Positions 1 through 7,785 are shown, numbered from the stretch's first letter. The stretch: 24,740 nucleotides of DNA from Firmicutes bacterium UBA5559 (GCA_002425705.1 DIMT01000006.1:28884-53623); one strand, 5' to 3'. Translations and numbers: made by a program. Notes: a model not told the origin generated them from the sequence alone.

Positions 1-503
1 GGTATGGCCGGGAGCTCTCTCCCCTGCAGGAGCAGGATGAGAACCGTGGGAATCAGAAACAGGGCAAGCATATATATTCTACCTTTTTCCACCCCAAAAT
101 GAAAGATAATCGGTAGGAGAAGAGTCAGAAAAATCAGGTTGGCAGCGAAGACTCCCAGGGGGAATCCCATTCCACCCGGCACCTGGTCCACTCCAATGAT
201 GAAGAGGACAATCAGGTTGATCAGAAGCCCGGCTGTTGCCAGTCCCACTCCCAGCAGGTATTTACCCAAGGCCAGATCCCGGCGGGACAAGGGCATGGAA
301 AGGGCCATCCGGTCCCACTTGGCCTTTTCGTCATAAGCGCAGGCCGTCACAGGAAGCATCATCCCGAACACGCCGGTCATGACGCTGAGCATGCTGTAGT
401 TGTCGCTCTGCAGGGTGATGATGCCATATACCAGCAGAATCACACCGGCAATCCTTAGCTGGCTTTTCAAGTTGTAAAAATCTTTGATCAATATCCCGTT
501 CAT
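1..503 (-). CDS. ABC-2 type transporter permease, C-terminus cut off by window edge
   Basis: This is the membrane subunit of an ABC exporter. Reading the minus strand from the ATG at 501-503 gives an open frame to the window edge (about 167 residues, no stop). A short cytosolic start (MNGILIKDFYNLKSQLR) is followed by hydrophobic segments around residues 18-34, 40-58, 90-108, 117-135 and 141-155, the layout of YtrC/YtrD-like ABC-2 permeases. It has a typical cytosolic loop with AYDEKAKWDRMALSMPLSR, a feature I associate with the ABC2_membrane_5 group. The start codon overlaps the stop of the upstream ATPase gene (ATGA, 500-503), so the two are translationally coupled. The substrate is not evident. 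Family assignment is fairly secure; the exact subfamily is inferred. Confidence 0.8.
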   Translation of the reverse strand, partial: MNGILIKDFYNLKSQLRIAGVILLVYGIITLQSDNYSMLSVMTGVFGMMLPVTACAYDEKAKWDRMALSMPLSRRDLALGKYLLGVGLATAGLLINLIVLFIIGVDQVPGGMGFPLGVFAANLIFLTLLLPIIFHFGVEKGRIYMLALFLIPTVLILLLQGRELPAI

Positions 504-1414
504 TGTCGTCCCTCCATTCCTTGTCTGCCTTCCTTGATGGTGTAGAGCATAATGTCTTCGATGGTCGCTGGGTCAAGAACCCCCACCGTTGGCAGGTTCG
601 GTTCGTTCCGGTCAGTCCTGTCTATTCGGGCTGCCCCACCTGTTTGGCCTATCCGAATCAGAGCTTCCGCGCCATAGGCATTTTCCCGGGATCCGATGAG
701 GATTTCGTTCGGGACTTCCGCCAATTCCTCCCGGCTGCAGCGAAGGATTTTGTATTGCTCCTTCAGCAGATCTTTTTCCTCGTTGAACACCAGCTTGCCT
801 TGGTGGATAAAGGCAATGTAGTCGCAGACCTTTTCCAAGTCGCTGACGATGTGGGAGGACATGAGGATGGATTTTTCTTCGTCCTGAATGTACTCCCGGA
901 ACACCTCCAGAATTTCATCCCGGACCACCGGATCCAGTCCGCTGGTAGCCTCATCCAGAATCAGAAGCTTTGAGTCGTGGGACAGAGCCGCCGCAATAGC
1001 AAGCTTCATCTTCATCCCCCGGGAATATTCTTTAAAGGCCTTCTTTTCCGGCAGTTGGAATCGTTTCAGATACCCATGGAAAGTCGCTCCATTCCAAGTT
1101 CGGTAGATCCGCTTCAGTACTTTATCGAGTTGCTCGGCGTTCATTCCCTCGGGAAAAAAGCTCTCGTCGTGGACCACCCCCACCAGCTCCTTCCAGTCCC
1201 TGTCTCCCGGGTCGTGCTGGACCCCATCGATCCTCACTTCCCCGTCATCGGCTTTGGCCAGTCCCAAAATCAGCCGAATGGTGGTGCTCTTCCCAGCCCC
1301 GTTTTCCCCGATGAGCCCCAGGATGCAGCCCTTGGGCAGCTCCAGGTTTAATCCGTCCAGCCGGAACCCCGGGTATTCCTTGGTGAGCCCCTTTATTTCC
1401 AATGCCATCGTCAT
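500..1414 (-). CDS. ABC transporter ATP-binding protein, YtrB-like
   Basis: This 304-residue protein is the ATPase that powers the adjacent permease. Visible motifs are Walker A GENGAGKST (residues 36-44), a signature-like YSRGMKMK (130-137), Walker B LLILDEATSGLDP (150-162) and the H-loop histidine at about 188. The signature is degenerate (SRGM rather than LSGGQ), as is common in the YtrB/BcrA-type exporter group. About 90 residues after the ATPase core have no motif I recognise. The start ATG at 1412-1414 sits 7 bases after an AGGAGG site. The gene begins 1 base after the GntR gene ends and overlaps the permease start by 4 bases. In Bacillus the ytr operon of this layout responds to cell-wall antibiotics; that role here is inferred from context only. 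Confidence 0.92.
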   Translation of the reverse strand: MTMALEIKGLTKEYPGFRLDGLNLELPKGCILGLIGENGAGKSTTIRLILGLAKADDGEVRIDGVQHDPGDRDWKELVGVVHDESFFPEGMNAEQLDKVLKRIYRTWNGATFHGYLKRFQLPEKKAFKEYSRGMKMKLAIAAALSHDSKLLILDEATSGLDPVVRDEILEVFREYIQDEEKSILMSSHIVSDLEKVCDYIAFIHQGKLVFNEEKDLLKEQYKILRCSREELAEVPNEILIGSRENAYGAEALIRIGQTGGAARIDRTDRNEPNLPTVGVLDPATIEDIMLYTIKEGRQGMEGRQ

Positions 1415-1415
1415 T

Positions 1416-1802
1416 TTAGTTTCCTCCTGTTCTCATTTCGTATTGAAGCCGCAATATTTCCATCAGCTCGGCAAGATCGATGCCACATAGGTTGGCATCG
1501 TCCAGAATTTCTTCAAATTTCTCTTCGATTTTTTTTAGATGGGCTTCCCGGATAAACTCCTTATTTTTTTCCGCCACGAAGCTGCCTTTGCCGGTGAGGG
1601 AAACGATGAACCCTTCCCGCTCCAGCTCTTCGTATGCCCTCTTGGTGGTGATGACGCTGATCCGGAGCTCTTTGGCCAGTAGCCGCATGGATGGCAGCGG
1701 ATCCCCCTCGTTCAGTTTCCCCAGGATGATCAGACTTTTGATCTGCTGGACGATCTGCTCGTAAATGGGCTGGCCGCTGGAGTTGCTGATGTTGATATTC
1801 AC
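1416..1802 (-). CDS. GntR family transcriptional regulator, YtrA subfamily
   Basis: A 128-residue DNA-binding protein. Residues 11-75 form a GntR winged helix (PIYEQIVQQIKSLIILGKL, then DPLPSMRLLAKELRIS and TTKRAYEELEREGFI). Only about 50 residues follow, the short dimerisation tail that marks the YtrA subfamily rather than the larger FadR or HutC types. The start is GTG at 1800-1802, preceded by AAAGGAG; no ATG fits better. It is the first gene of a repressor-ATPase-permease operon. Its own promoter is covered by a perfect inverted repeat (1829-1859), so autorepression is the simplest model. The inducing ligand is unknown. Confidence 0.93.
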   Translation of the reverse strand: MNINISNSSGQPIYEQIVQQIKSLIILGKLNEGDPLPSMRLLAKELRISVITTKRAYEELEREGFIVSLTGKGSFVAEKNKEFIREAHLKKIEEKFEEILDDANLCGIDLAELMEILRLQYEMRTGGN

Positions 1803-1828
1803 GGGGTGTCTCCTTTGCTATACGAAAT

Positions 1829-1875
1829 AATATTGTATATACTTAATATATACAATATTCCTTTTGGTATGTCAA
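1829..1875 (-). promoter_or_regulatory. Promoter of the GntR-ABC operon with overlapping operator
   Basis: On the minus strand a TTGACA -35 box (1870-1875) is followed after 17 bases by TATATA (1847-1852). A perfect inverted repeat, AATATTGTATATA at 1829-1841 and its complement at 1847-1859 with a 5-base CTTAA centre, completely covers the -10 box. The boxes are seen directly. That the repeat binds the GntR-type regulator encoded immediately downstream is inferred. Confidence 0.82.
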
Positions 1876-1911
1876 TATTTTTTTGCAGGATGAGCAAAGC
1901 ACCTATGCAAT

Positions 1912-1963
1912 GAACCCCCTGGCGATCCTAAAGGGTTAGTTTAGAATAGTCGGGGGTTCTTTT
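1912..1963 (+). terminator. Possible hairpin, terminator-like on the plus strand
   Basis: GAACCCCC (1912-1919) pairs with GGGGGTTC (1952-1959), followed by TTTT (1960-1963). The 32-base interior is long for an intrinsic terminator, and no plus-strand gene lies upstream, so its purpose is unclear. On the minus strand no U-run follows the stem, so it is not a good terminator for the dehydratase operon. Otherwise the gene-free stretch 1876-2029 shows nothing I recognise. Confidence 0.35.
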
Positions 1964-2135
1964 AGCAGTTTTTGGGCTGGTTATGTTGCGCTTTTGTTGA
2001 ATTATACACTTGCGCCGATATGGGGGTCAAAAGTGGATATCTGCTGAGCAGTGAGACAGGGAAACACTGAGGCATGGCGATTGAGGGCAACTTGGCCAGG
2101 GGATTACCCCAAGATTAGCCCCGAACCTGGCCAAC

Positions 2136-2370
2136 TTAGACAATTTATCGATTTTATTGCTGAAATTGGTATAAAATCAACCTCTCCAAGGCTCTCCCTG
2201 CTGTCATTTCGGCCTGATTTGTAAGCTTATGGCAGTGGGTATCGATTTAAAATCGATACATTCCTCCTCTTCCTTCCAGCTCGTCTCGAGACAGGTTGAA
2301 ATTCCACTAATAATCGAGCCAGCTCAAATTTTTATACCAAAGAATCAAAAAAAGTTGCCGGATTGTCTAA
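2136..2370. repeat. 235-base core with inverted ends, copy A (MITE-like or structured RNA)
   Basis: The ends are inverted repeats arranged symmetrically over 41 bases. TTAGACAAT (2136-2144) pairs with ATTGTCTAA (2362-2370), and TTGGTATAAAA (2166-2176) pairs with TTTTATACCAA (2330-2340). The 21 bases between these blocks match only partly. TCAACCT just inside also has a complement, AGGTTGA. A perfect palindrome sits in the middle. Copy B (15063-15297) is exactly the same length with about 23 mismatches by hand count and no gaps. It could be a miniature transposable element or a structured RNA; the sequence does not decide between them. Confidence 0.8.
2239..2259. repeat. Central palindrome of repeat copy A
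   Basis: GTATCGATTT (2239-2248) and its exact complement (2250-2259) flank one central base (A). The same arms occur in copy B with a different central base, so the symmetry is kept while the centre has changed. It could be a dimeric protein site or a hairpin tip. Confidence 0.75.
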
Positions 2371-2463
2371 AGGGGCTCTCAAGGCCCGCAAGGGGTTCTC
2401 AAGGCCCGCAAGGGGCCCGCAAGGGGCTCGCAGGGTTCTCCGGGGTCTCAAGGGCCTGAAGGG
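2370..2463. repeat. G/C-rich short tandem repeat tail, copy A
   Basis: Two near-identical 20-base units of the form AAGGGG(C/T)TCTCAAGGCCCGC occupy 2370-2389 and 2390-2409. A shortened 11-base unit (2410-2420) and degenerate units follow to about 2463. It lies directly downstream of the fused dehydratase gene on that gene's strand. No clean intrinsic terminator was found for the operon; this tail could slow polymerase, but that is speculation. Confidence 0.7.
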
Positions 2464-2479
2464 TATCTGCATGTAGCCC

Positions 2480-4708
2480 CTATTCAAACACCAGGCGGCA
2501 GGGTTTTTTGTTTTTATTGATGAACTGCCGTTCTTCGCCGCTGAGGCGGAGCATCTGGAGCTGATAATTGGTCAGACCGGCCGGCTTGCTTTCTTCGCAT
2601 TTTTCCAGGGGTCTGCCCCGGACGAAGTCGGCGGTCTGTTTGCCGATTTTCCGGTACTTGGAATAGGCGGTCAGGGGCATGTTGTAGAACGCTTCGATTC
2701 CCTCGTCCACTTCTTTATTTTTGTTGTTGATGCAGATCCGGCCGTTGGACTGGATGCCGATGCCGATGCCGCTGATGCTGAATCGGGCGCTGAGGGAGGC
2801 AATTTCCGTCAAGTCGGAGGTGTGGTACATCTTGACCACTTCTACGGCCAAGCCTTCCTCCAGAACAGCTTCCCGGATTTCTTCCAGGATCCGAAGGTGG
2901 TTCTTGCTGATTTCATCGCCGGTGCTTTTATTGGCAAAGGCCGGAGAAACGCCGATCACGATGTCTGCTTCCCCTGGCTCCGCGTATTCCCCTTCCGACA
3001 GGCCTTTTCGCATGGTCCGGTATTGGTCCCTTCCGGTTTCTTCCAGAATCAAGTGGGGAACCAGGGCTGAGTCCTTGGTCTTTAATTTCTCCCAGCGCTC
3101 TTCCCGAAGCCGGTATCCGGTTCCGGGGCCCTGATAATTGTTTCGATTGTTGAGGCCGGAGATGACCCCCATCTGATCGTCCAGGATGGCGGAAACCTGA
3201 AGGCAGTCCCCGCTGACCCGCTGCTTCATCATGTTCATGATATTCTCAGCCACATCGGGAAATCCCCCCCGATGAAGAGCCAAAGCGATATCGGCGGCGG
3301 TGGTTCCCTTTGCCATAAAATCGTGGGCAGCCGTCAAGTCGGCGGACATATTCCGCTTGGGCATTTCTTCATTGGAGTAGGCGTAGGTGGCGGCTTCCAC
3401 TTCCTCGTCAGTTATGGCCGGCAGACCCAGTTCGGCAAAGGCTGCCTGACAGGCCCGGGCCCCTTTATTCCGGGCAGCGATGGCTGCATCCTCCCGGATG
3501 GGTTCGATTCCTCCGTCCACCTGCATGTCCCGCTGAATGATATAGAAGTCATCGTAATCATCGCAGTCGGTGTTGGATCCGGCAAAGACGTCATCAAAGT
3601 TGGGAACCGCACTATAGCCGGAGGTAACAAAATCCGTCCCAGGAAGCATCTGCATCAACAGTTTGGCGGTTCTGCGGATATCCGAATGGGTGAAGGTCTG
3701 ATCGTTTCCTGAGGCTACCTCCAGATCCAGCAGGGAAACCGTCAGGTTCTCCGCCGCAATGGCTAAAAATCCCTTGGGGACGGAGGTGGTGATGCCGATG
3801 CAGCTGATGGAGCCATTCTGAACGCCCTGGATGCCCGATGCCTTGGCCAGAAACACGCAGAGGATTTCCAGATAGAGCATGGACTTATTCTTACTGTGGC
3901 CAAGCAGGACTTCTGCTCCGGTTCCGGAGGTGCACCGCATCTTCATGCCCCTGGAGGCATAGGCGGAGGCCAGAAAAGCTTTGGACCAGACCGTATCGTC
4001 CCCGTCATCCATGGCTTCCTCTGTTCCGTACAGGGAAACGGTTTCGGCATAGCTGGTCAGCCCCCGCATCCCCATCTTGACTTCCAGGGACTCTTCCATG
4101 GCACACTGGGTCAGCACACCAGGGCGGGCAGACAGGCCGCCCACCAGAATGGCCATGGCATTAAAAGGCGCATAGCGGGACACGGCACAGGTGGTTTCGA
4201 TTTCCGAAAATCCCCGAAGGGCGGCTTCTGCCGCATCGGCTGCCAAAAGGGCCGGGTTGTCCAGAACGTTGGTAACATGGGCCTGATTTGCAGGAGTTTT
4301 CCGAACCCGCATCTTCATCTGACCCATCATCATTTCCACCGGGTTAAGACAGTTGACCACTTCCAGCATCTTGGCCGGTGTGATGGCGGTGGTAATGGCC
4401 AGCACCTCTTCCCGGGAAACATTGATGTCCACGATCATGTGGGCAATCTCCCGGGATGGCTTCTTCATGGCTTCTGTCACACGGTCCGTCCGGATCCCGT
4501 AGCGGGCGATAAAAAGCTCCAGGGAATCGAAATCCTCCAGGGATTTACCGTCCATCTCCACGATTAGGCCATTCTCCACCCGAACCGAGGGAAGAGGGTC
4601 ATAAGGAGACTTCATGGCTACCAGCCCGCCTTCCGGCCACTCTTCAAAAAAACTGTCCCGGTTGATGGGTCTGCTATTCAGTTTTTCCCGTCGCTTCGTA
4701 TTCATCAT
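2480..4708 (-). CDS. B12-dependent diol dehydratase, natural large-medium subunit fusion (set 1)
   Basis: This 742-residue chain joins a full dehydratase large subunit (residues 1 to about 550) to a medium subunit (about 580-742) through a linker of roughly 30 residues. Radical dehydration of 1,2-diols with adenosylcobalamin is the family reaction. The large half keeps Q142 and H144 in NQAHVTN, E171, E222 in YAETVSLYG, Q297, D336 and Q337 in GNDQTF, S363 and F375; K. oxytoca PduC numbering is one lower. The medium half is divergent. The cobalamin-phosphate lysine (PduD K135, QSKG) is asparagine (N655, QSNG), and the NLELFPQAP block is replaced by IEAFYNMPL. It is the last gene of the operon, overlapping the set 2 small subunit by ATGA, and has no small subunit of its own. 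Assembly with the set 2 small subunit is inferred. Whether it is fully active is uncertain. Confidence 0.93.
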   Translation of the reverse strand: MMNTKRREKLNSRPINRDSFFEEWPEGGLVAMKSPYDPLPSVRVENGLIVEMDGKSLEDFDSLELFIARYGIRTDRVTEAMKKPSREIAHMIVDINVSREEVLAITTAITPAKMLEVVNCLNPVEMMMGQMKMRVRKTPANQAHVTNVLDNPALLAADAAEAALRGFSEIETTCAVSRYAPFNAMAILVGGLSARPGVLTQCAMEESLEVKMGMRGLTSYAETVSLYGTEEAMDDGDDTVWSKAFLASAYASRGMKMRCTSGTGAEVLLGHSKNKSMLYLEILCVFLAKASGIQGVQNGSISCIGITTSVPKGFLAIAAENLTVSLLDLEVASGNDQTFTHSDIRRTAKLLMQMLPGTDFVTSGYSAVPNFDDVFAGSNTDCDDYDDFYIIQRDMQVDGGIEPIREDAAIAARNKGARACQAAFAELGLPAITDEEVEAATYAYSNEEMPKRNMSADLTAAHDFMAKGTTAADIALALHRGGFPDVAENIMNMMKQRVSGDCLQVSAILDDQMGVISGLNNRNNYQGPGTGYRLREERWEKLKTKDSALVPHLILEETGRDQYRTMRKGLSEGEYAEPGEADIVIGVSPAFANKSTGDEISKNHLRILEEIREAVLEEGLAVEVVKMYHTSDLTEIASLSARFSISGIGIGIQSNGRICINNKNKEVDEGIEAFYNMPLTAYSKYRKIGKQTADFVRGRPLEKCEESKPAGLTNYQLQMLRLSGEERQFINKNKKPCRLVFE

Positions 4709-5136
4709 AAACTGCTGCCTTTATCGCCCTTCAGTTTCTTTCTTTTCTCATAAACGGCTGCGGCTTCCCGGACATAGGCTCCGTTGAGAACCGCTCCTTC
4801 CCGCTCCAGTTCCTCGGCAATTCCCAGCAGGTCCTCTTTGGTGGACCGGAAGGGCCGAAGAGCGGAATAGATTTTCAGGATTTTTTCATCGTCAAACCTG
4901 GTCAATTCTCCGGCCCTTCGAAGGTTCATGGCAATCTGGGGGCTTCCTGCAGATTCGGCAATCTGGGCCTGATATTCCAGGGTCTGCTGGCTGATTCGGC
5001 AGTCTTCGATTCTCACTTCATCCAGCAACAGATTTTCCAGGTTGATTTCCTCCAGGGTTTTCCCCGTCGGGGTCTGGATCAGTTCCGGCCGCTGCTCCGC
5101 CAAGGGATAATCCTTTTTATAATCCAGTTTACTCAT
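4705..5136 (-). CDS. pduE: Diol/glycerol dehydratase small subunit (set 2)
   Basis: A 143-residue gamma subunit of the B12-dependent dehydratase heterohexamer. It shows the family core KDYPLAEQRPELIQTPTGKT, LENLLLDEVRIEDCRIS, then ILKIYSALRPFRSTKEDLLGIAEELE and the C-terminal YVREAAAVYEKRKKLKGD. It starts directly at the core, without the long N-terminal extension seen in microcompartment-bound PduE. It overlaps the medium subunit gene by 8 bases and the fused set 1 gene by 4 bases, so it is translationally coupled on both sides. Because the fusion has no small subunit of its own, this chain may serve both enzymes. The start ATG at 5134-5136 follows an AAGGAGGTGG site. Whether the enzyme is closer to pdu or dha/gld types is not decided here. 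Confidence 0.94.
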   Translation of the reverse strand: MSKLDYKKDYPLAEQRPELIQTPTGKTLEEINLENLLLDEVRIEDCRISQQTLEYQAQIAESAGSPQIAMNLRRAGELTRFDDEKILKIYSALRPFRSTKEDLLGIAEELEREGAVLNGAYVREAAAVYEKRKKLKGDKGSSL

Positions 5137-5707
5137 CTTCTTCCACCTCCTTCAGCACCACTTCCATCTCCATGGGGGGATGATGGGGATCTACCAGCTC
5201 CGTTTCCTTGATGTGGAGCAGTGCCGCCTTGATCTGATATTTCGCCAGGGCATATTGATCGTTCAGCGTGGGCACCGGATTGGGGATCTCCCCTTTCCCG
5301 TATTTGCTGGCATTTTTCCCGATCTGCCGGTACACGTTTCCGTCGTACAGGGGGGCCTGGGGAAAGATTTCCAGGTTATCCAGCTGTTCCAGATCCCGTT
5401 GATGAATCATGCAGGTTCCCTTGGATTGAATGCCGACGCTGATTCCCGAACCGGAGATTTTAGCCGCCTCATTGGCAAAGGAGGAAAGGTCCGAGGAGTG
5501 ATAGTATTTCACAAAGCGGGGAAGAAATCCTTCTTCTTCGATGCCTGCTGCCAGCTCCCTAAGGACGTTGCCCAGGGGCATGCCGATGATGGTTTCCTTT
5601 TGCTGAACGCCGAAGGACGGGGACAGGGCTACCACGATTTCATTGGCTTCACCGCTTCGCTTGGCTTCCCCTTTTTCTATTAGTATCAATTCCAGTTTCT
5701 TGGCCAT
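5129..5707 (-). CDS. pduD: Diol/glycerol dehydratase medium subunit (set 2)
   Basis: A 192-residue beta subunit that, with the large subunit, holds adenosylcobalamin. It contains VVALSPSFG, GIEEEGF, the SGSGISVGIQSKGT loop with the cobalamin-phosphate lysine (K96, equivalent to K. oxytoca PduD K135), NLEIFPQAP, YRQIGKNASKYGKGE and LNDQYALAKYQIKAALLHIKETE. Only about 24 residues precede the core, shorter than the roughly 60-residue leader of microcompartment-targeted PduD, so a cytosolic enzyme is expected. The ATG at 5705-5707 lies 14 bases from the nearest AGGAGG, which overlaps the stop of the large subunit gene. That spacing is long, but no better start is visible. Confidence 0.94.
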   Translation of the reverse strand: MAKKLELILIEKGEAKRSGEANEIVVALSPSFGVQQKETIIGMPLGNVLRELAAGIEEEGFLPRFVKYYHSSDLSSFANEAAKISGSGISVGIQSKGTCMIHQRDLEQLDNLEIFPQAPLYDGNVYRQIGKNASKYGKGEIPNPVPTLNDQYALAKYQIKAALLHIKETELVDPHHPPMEMEVVLKEVEEDE

Positions 5708-5725
5708 GATTGCTTCTGATTCCTC

Positions 5726-7390
5726 CTAAAAGTCTCTGGGACTCATTACGTTTTCCCGGGATGACAGCTCCTGCCATCGCTCCTCTGATATCACGTAGCC
5801 GGTCTCCGGCCCACAATAGTTATTTTCATCATTCAGAGCACTCTTAACCCGACCTTCCCGATCGATGATGGCGGCAACCTGCAGATAGTCCCCCGCCACC
5901 CGCTGTTTCAGGAGCCCTAAAAGATTCTCCGCCTCTTCGTGGTGACCGCTGTCGTAGAGGGCTTTTACCACGTTGATTCCGCTTCCTCCGCTTTCCATGA
6001 ACTTTTCTGCTGCCTTGATATCTTCCACAATATTCCGGGGCGGCATATCATAACTGCTGTAGGCGTAGGTGGCTGCTTCAATTTCTTCATCGGAAATCTC
6101 CGGCAGCCCAAGGTTTTCAAAGATTCCCTGCATGGCTTTCGCCGCCCTATGCCGGGTCTGGATGACCTCTTCCTGCCGGACTGGCTGGATTCCTCCATCC
6201 ACATGGATATCCCGTTGCAGCACATACCAATCATCGTAATCGTCGCAGTCGGTGTTGGATCCGGCAAAAATATCATCCAGATTGGGGGTGGCGCTATAAC
6301 CGGAAGTGATGAAGTCGGTACCGGGAAGCAACTGCATGAACAGCTTGGAGGTCCTTCGAATGTCGGAATGGGTAAAGGTCTGATCGTTGCCGGAGGCCAC
6401 CTCCATCCCCAGCATGGAGGCCATCAGGTTCTCCGCAGCAATGGCCCGGAACCCTCCCGGAACAGCCCCGGGAACGCCGATGCAGCTTACGGAGCCGTTC
6501 TGGGTTCCCTGAACGCCGCAGGCCTTGGTCAGATACATGCACCGGGCTTCCAGATAAAGCATGGATTTTTTTTCCGTATTTCCCATGAGAACCTCCGATC
6601 CGGTTCCGGAGGTAAATCGGGTTTTGATCCCTCTGGAGGCATAGGCGGCCGCCAGGAATCCTTTGGACCAAGGGGTATCATCCCCGTCGGTAAGCACTGC
6701 TTCCGTTCCATATACCGATACGGTTTCCGCATAGGTGGTCAGCCCACGAAGGCCCAGCTTCAGTTCCGTCGCCTCTTCCAGGGAACACTGGGACAGTACC
6801 CCCCGGTTGACTACAGCAGAGCCTACCAGCAGAGCCATGGCATTAAAGGGGGCGTAACGGGAGACAGCTGCCGTGGTTTCCAGTTCCACAAAACCCCGAA
6901 GGACGGCTTCTGCCGTATCGGCCGCCATCAGCACCGGATTGTCCGCCAGATTGGTGACATGGGCCTGGTTGGCCGGGGTTTTTCTGGCCCGCATCTTCAT
7001 CTGGGCCATCATGATTTCAACCACGTTCAGGTAGCTCATCACCCGGACCAGCTTTGCCGGGGTGATGCTGCAGGCAATCCGAATCAGCTCTTCTTTGGGC
7101 ACATTGACATCCACCAGCATTCTGGCAATCTCCAGTTCTTTCATTTTCATGGATTCTTCTGCAGCAGGAATATGAATCCCATAGGTGGCAATGAACAGAT
7201 CGATGGAATCAAACTCTTCTCGTCGTTTCCCATCCATTTCTACGATAACCCCGTTTCGGATTTCAATGGATGGCAGAGGATCGTAAGGGGATTCCATGGC
7301 GATCAGTCCCACTTCCGCCCATTCTTCGGAGAAGCCATCCAGATTTACTGGACGATTTTCCAGAACTTCAAATCTCTTGGAACGCCTCAT
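5726..7390 (-). CDS. pduC: B12-dependent diol/glycerol dehydratase large (catalytic) subunit (set 2)
   Basis: A 554-residue catalytic subunit that converts 1,2-diols to aldehydes by a cobalamin-initiated radical mechanism. All recalled active-site residues are present, one higher than in K. oxytoca PduC: Q142, H144, E171, E222, Q297, D336 and S363, plus pocket residues V301, S302, Q337 and F375. The pocket is therefore canonical and a 1,2-propanediol- or glycerol-type substrate is likely. An upstream in-frame start at 7432 would add 14 residues. The ATG at 7388-7390 is preferred because it overlaps the preceding stop as ATGA, has a GGGGGTG site upstream, and matches the MKRSKRFE start of set 3. 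This is the complete, least divergent of the three enzymes. Confidence 0.95.
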   Translation of the reverse strand: MRRSKRFEVLENRPVNLDGFSEEWAEVGLIAMESPYDPLPSIEIRNGVIVEMDGKRREEFDSIDLFIATYGIHIPAAEESMKMKELEIARMLVDVNVPKEELIRIACSITPAKLVRVMSYLNVVEIMMAQMKMRARKTPANQAHVTNLADNPVLMAADTAEAVLRGFVELETTAAVSRYAPFNAMALLVGSAVVNRGVLSQCSLEEATELKLGLRGLTTYAETVSVYGTEAVLTDGDDTPWSKGFLAAAYASRGIKTRFTSGTGSEVLMGNTEKKSMLYLEARCMYLTKACGVQGTQNGSVSCIGVPGAVPGGFRAIAAENLMASMLGMEVASGNDQTFTHSDIRRTSKLFMQLLPGTDFITSGYSATPNLDDIFAGSNTDCDDYDDWYVLQRDIHVDGGIQPVRQEEVIQTRHRAAKAMQGIFENLGLPEISDEEIEAATYAYSSYDMPPRNIVEDIKAAEKFMESGGSGINVVKALYDSGHHEEAENLLGLLKQRVAGDYLQVAAIIDREGRVKSALNDENNYCGPETGYVISEERWQELSSRENVMSPRDF

Positions 7391-7767
7391 GCTTTCACCC
7401 CCAGTTCTTCTTTCATGACGATGGTCATACAAAGGGTATTGGTATCAATGGAAAAGTCCAGGTAGATGTGTTCGATTTCAGAGCCGGTGATCAGCTCCAG
7501 ATTTTGCTTCAGTACCGGATAGTTTTTTTCCGCTACTTTCTTCCGGGTCTGGATTACCAACTGGCGGCTGTAATCATCGTCGGTAATCGACTGTTCAACA
7601 ACCGTCAGAAAATCATCACCACAAATAACTATTACACGATCTGCAATAGTTACCCGGACGGTTCGAAGACCCTTCTGAAAATATTTCCGAAGCCAGCTCT
7701 TAAAAAAGTCTTCGATCTCCTTTTTCATTTTTCCCGGTGTTTTTCCCGTGAAATTGTACTCCGTCAT
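7387..7767 (-). CDS. MpsC/DUF2294 family protein
   Basis: A 126-residue soluble protein with no membrane segment. It resembles the DUF2294 (MpsC) family: an early amphipathic helix (KKEIEDFFKSWLRKYFQKG), TVRVTIADRVIVICGDDF, a middle VEQSITDDDYSRQLVIQTRKKVAEKN helix and LITGSEIEHIYLDFSIDTNTLCMTIVMKE at the end. Family members are linked by name to a sodium-translocating membrane-potential system in staphylococci, but their biochemistry is poorly known. Its stop overlaps the set 2 large subunit start (ATGA, 7387-7390), so the two are translated together. The start ATG at 7765-7767 follows GGAAGGG. Its role in a dehydratase operon is unknown to me; a small accessory or ligand-binding function is a guess. 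Confidence 0.75.
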   Translation of the reverse strand: MTEYNFTGKTPGKMKKEIEDFFKSWLRKYFQKGLRTVRVTIADRVIVICGDDFLTVVEQSITDDDYSRQLVIQTRKKVAEKNYPVLKQNLELITGSEIEHIYLDFSIDTNTLCMTIVMKEELGVKA

Positions 7768-7785
7768 CCTTTAACCCTTCCGACA

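Larger units (their letters stand above)
2030..2465. repeat. Long non-coding direct repeat, copy A (left of dehydratase operon)
   Basis: This gene-free stretch matches 14953-15402 in the same orientation. Homology begins at the shared AAAGTGGATA (2030-2039). It continues through variable octamers (AGTGAGAC-like, 2050-2073) and TTGGCC, the well-conserved 235-base core (2136-2370) and a G/C-rich tail. In this copy TTGGCCAGG (from about 2092) and CCTGGCCAA (about 2126-2134) form a perfect 9-bp stem; in copy B that stem is weakened. Weaker similarity may extend left to about 1970. No convincing protein is encoded. The two copies flank the 12-gene operon almost exactly. Confidence 0.88.

Noticed and set aside
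2229..2459. Short open frames in the two long repeats (also 15156-15449)
   Set aside because: They start at the same place in both repeats but diverge into collagen-like junk from the G/C tandem tail, have no good ribosome binding site, and change frame relative to each other.
2370..2463. CRISPR-like array
   Set aside because: Units are about 20 bases, contiguous and without unique spacers; no cas gene is present.
2030..2465. Complete insertion sequence
   Set aside because: GGATA and TTGGCC motifs recall some IS ends, but no transposase frame or fragment was found in either copy.
5939..7465. 508-codon open frame on the plus strand across the set 2 large subunit
   Set aside because: It is antisense to a perfectly conserved dehydratase gene; its His/Gly/Phe-rich translation matches no family I know and arises from the codon bias of the real gene.
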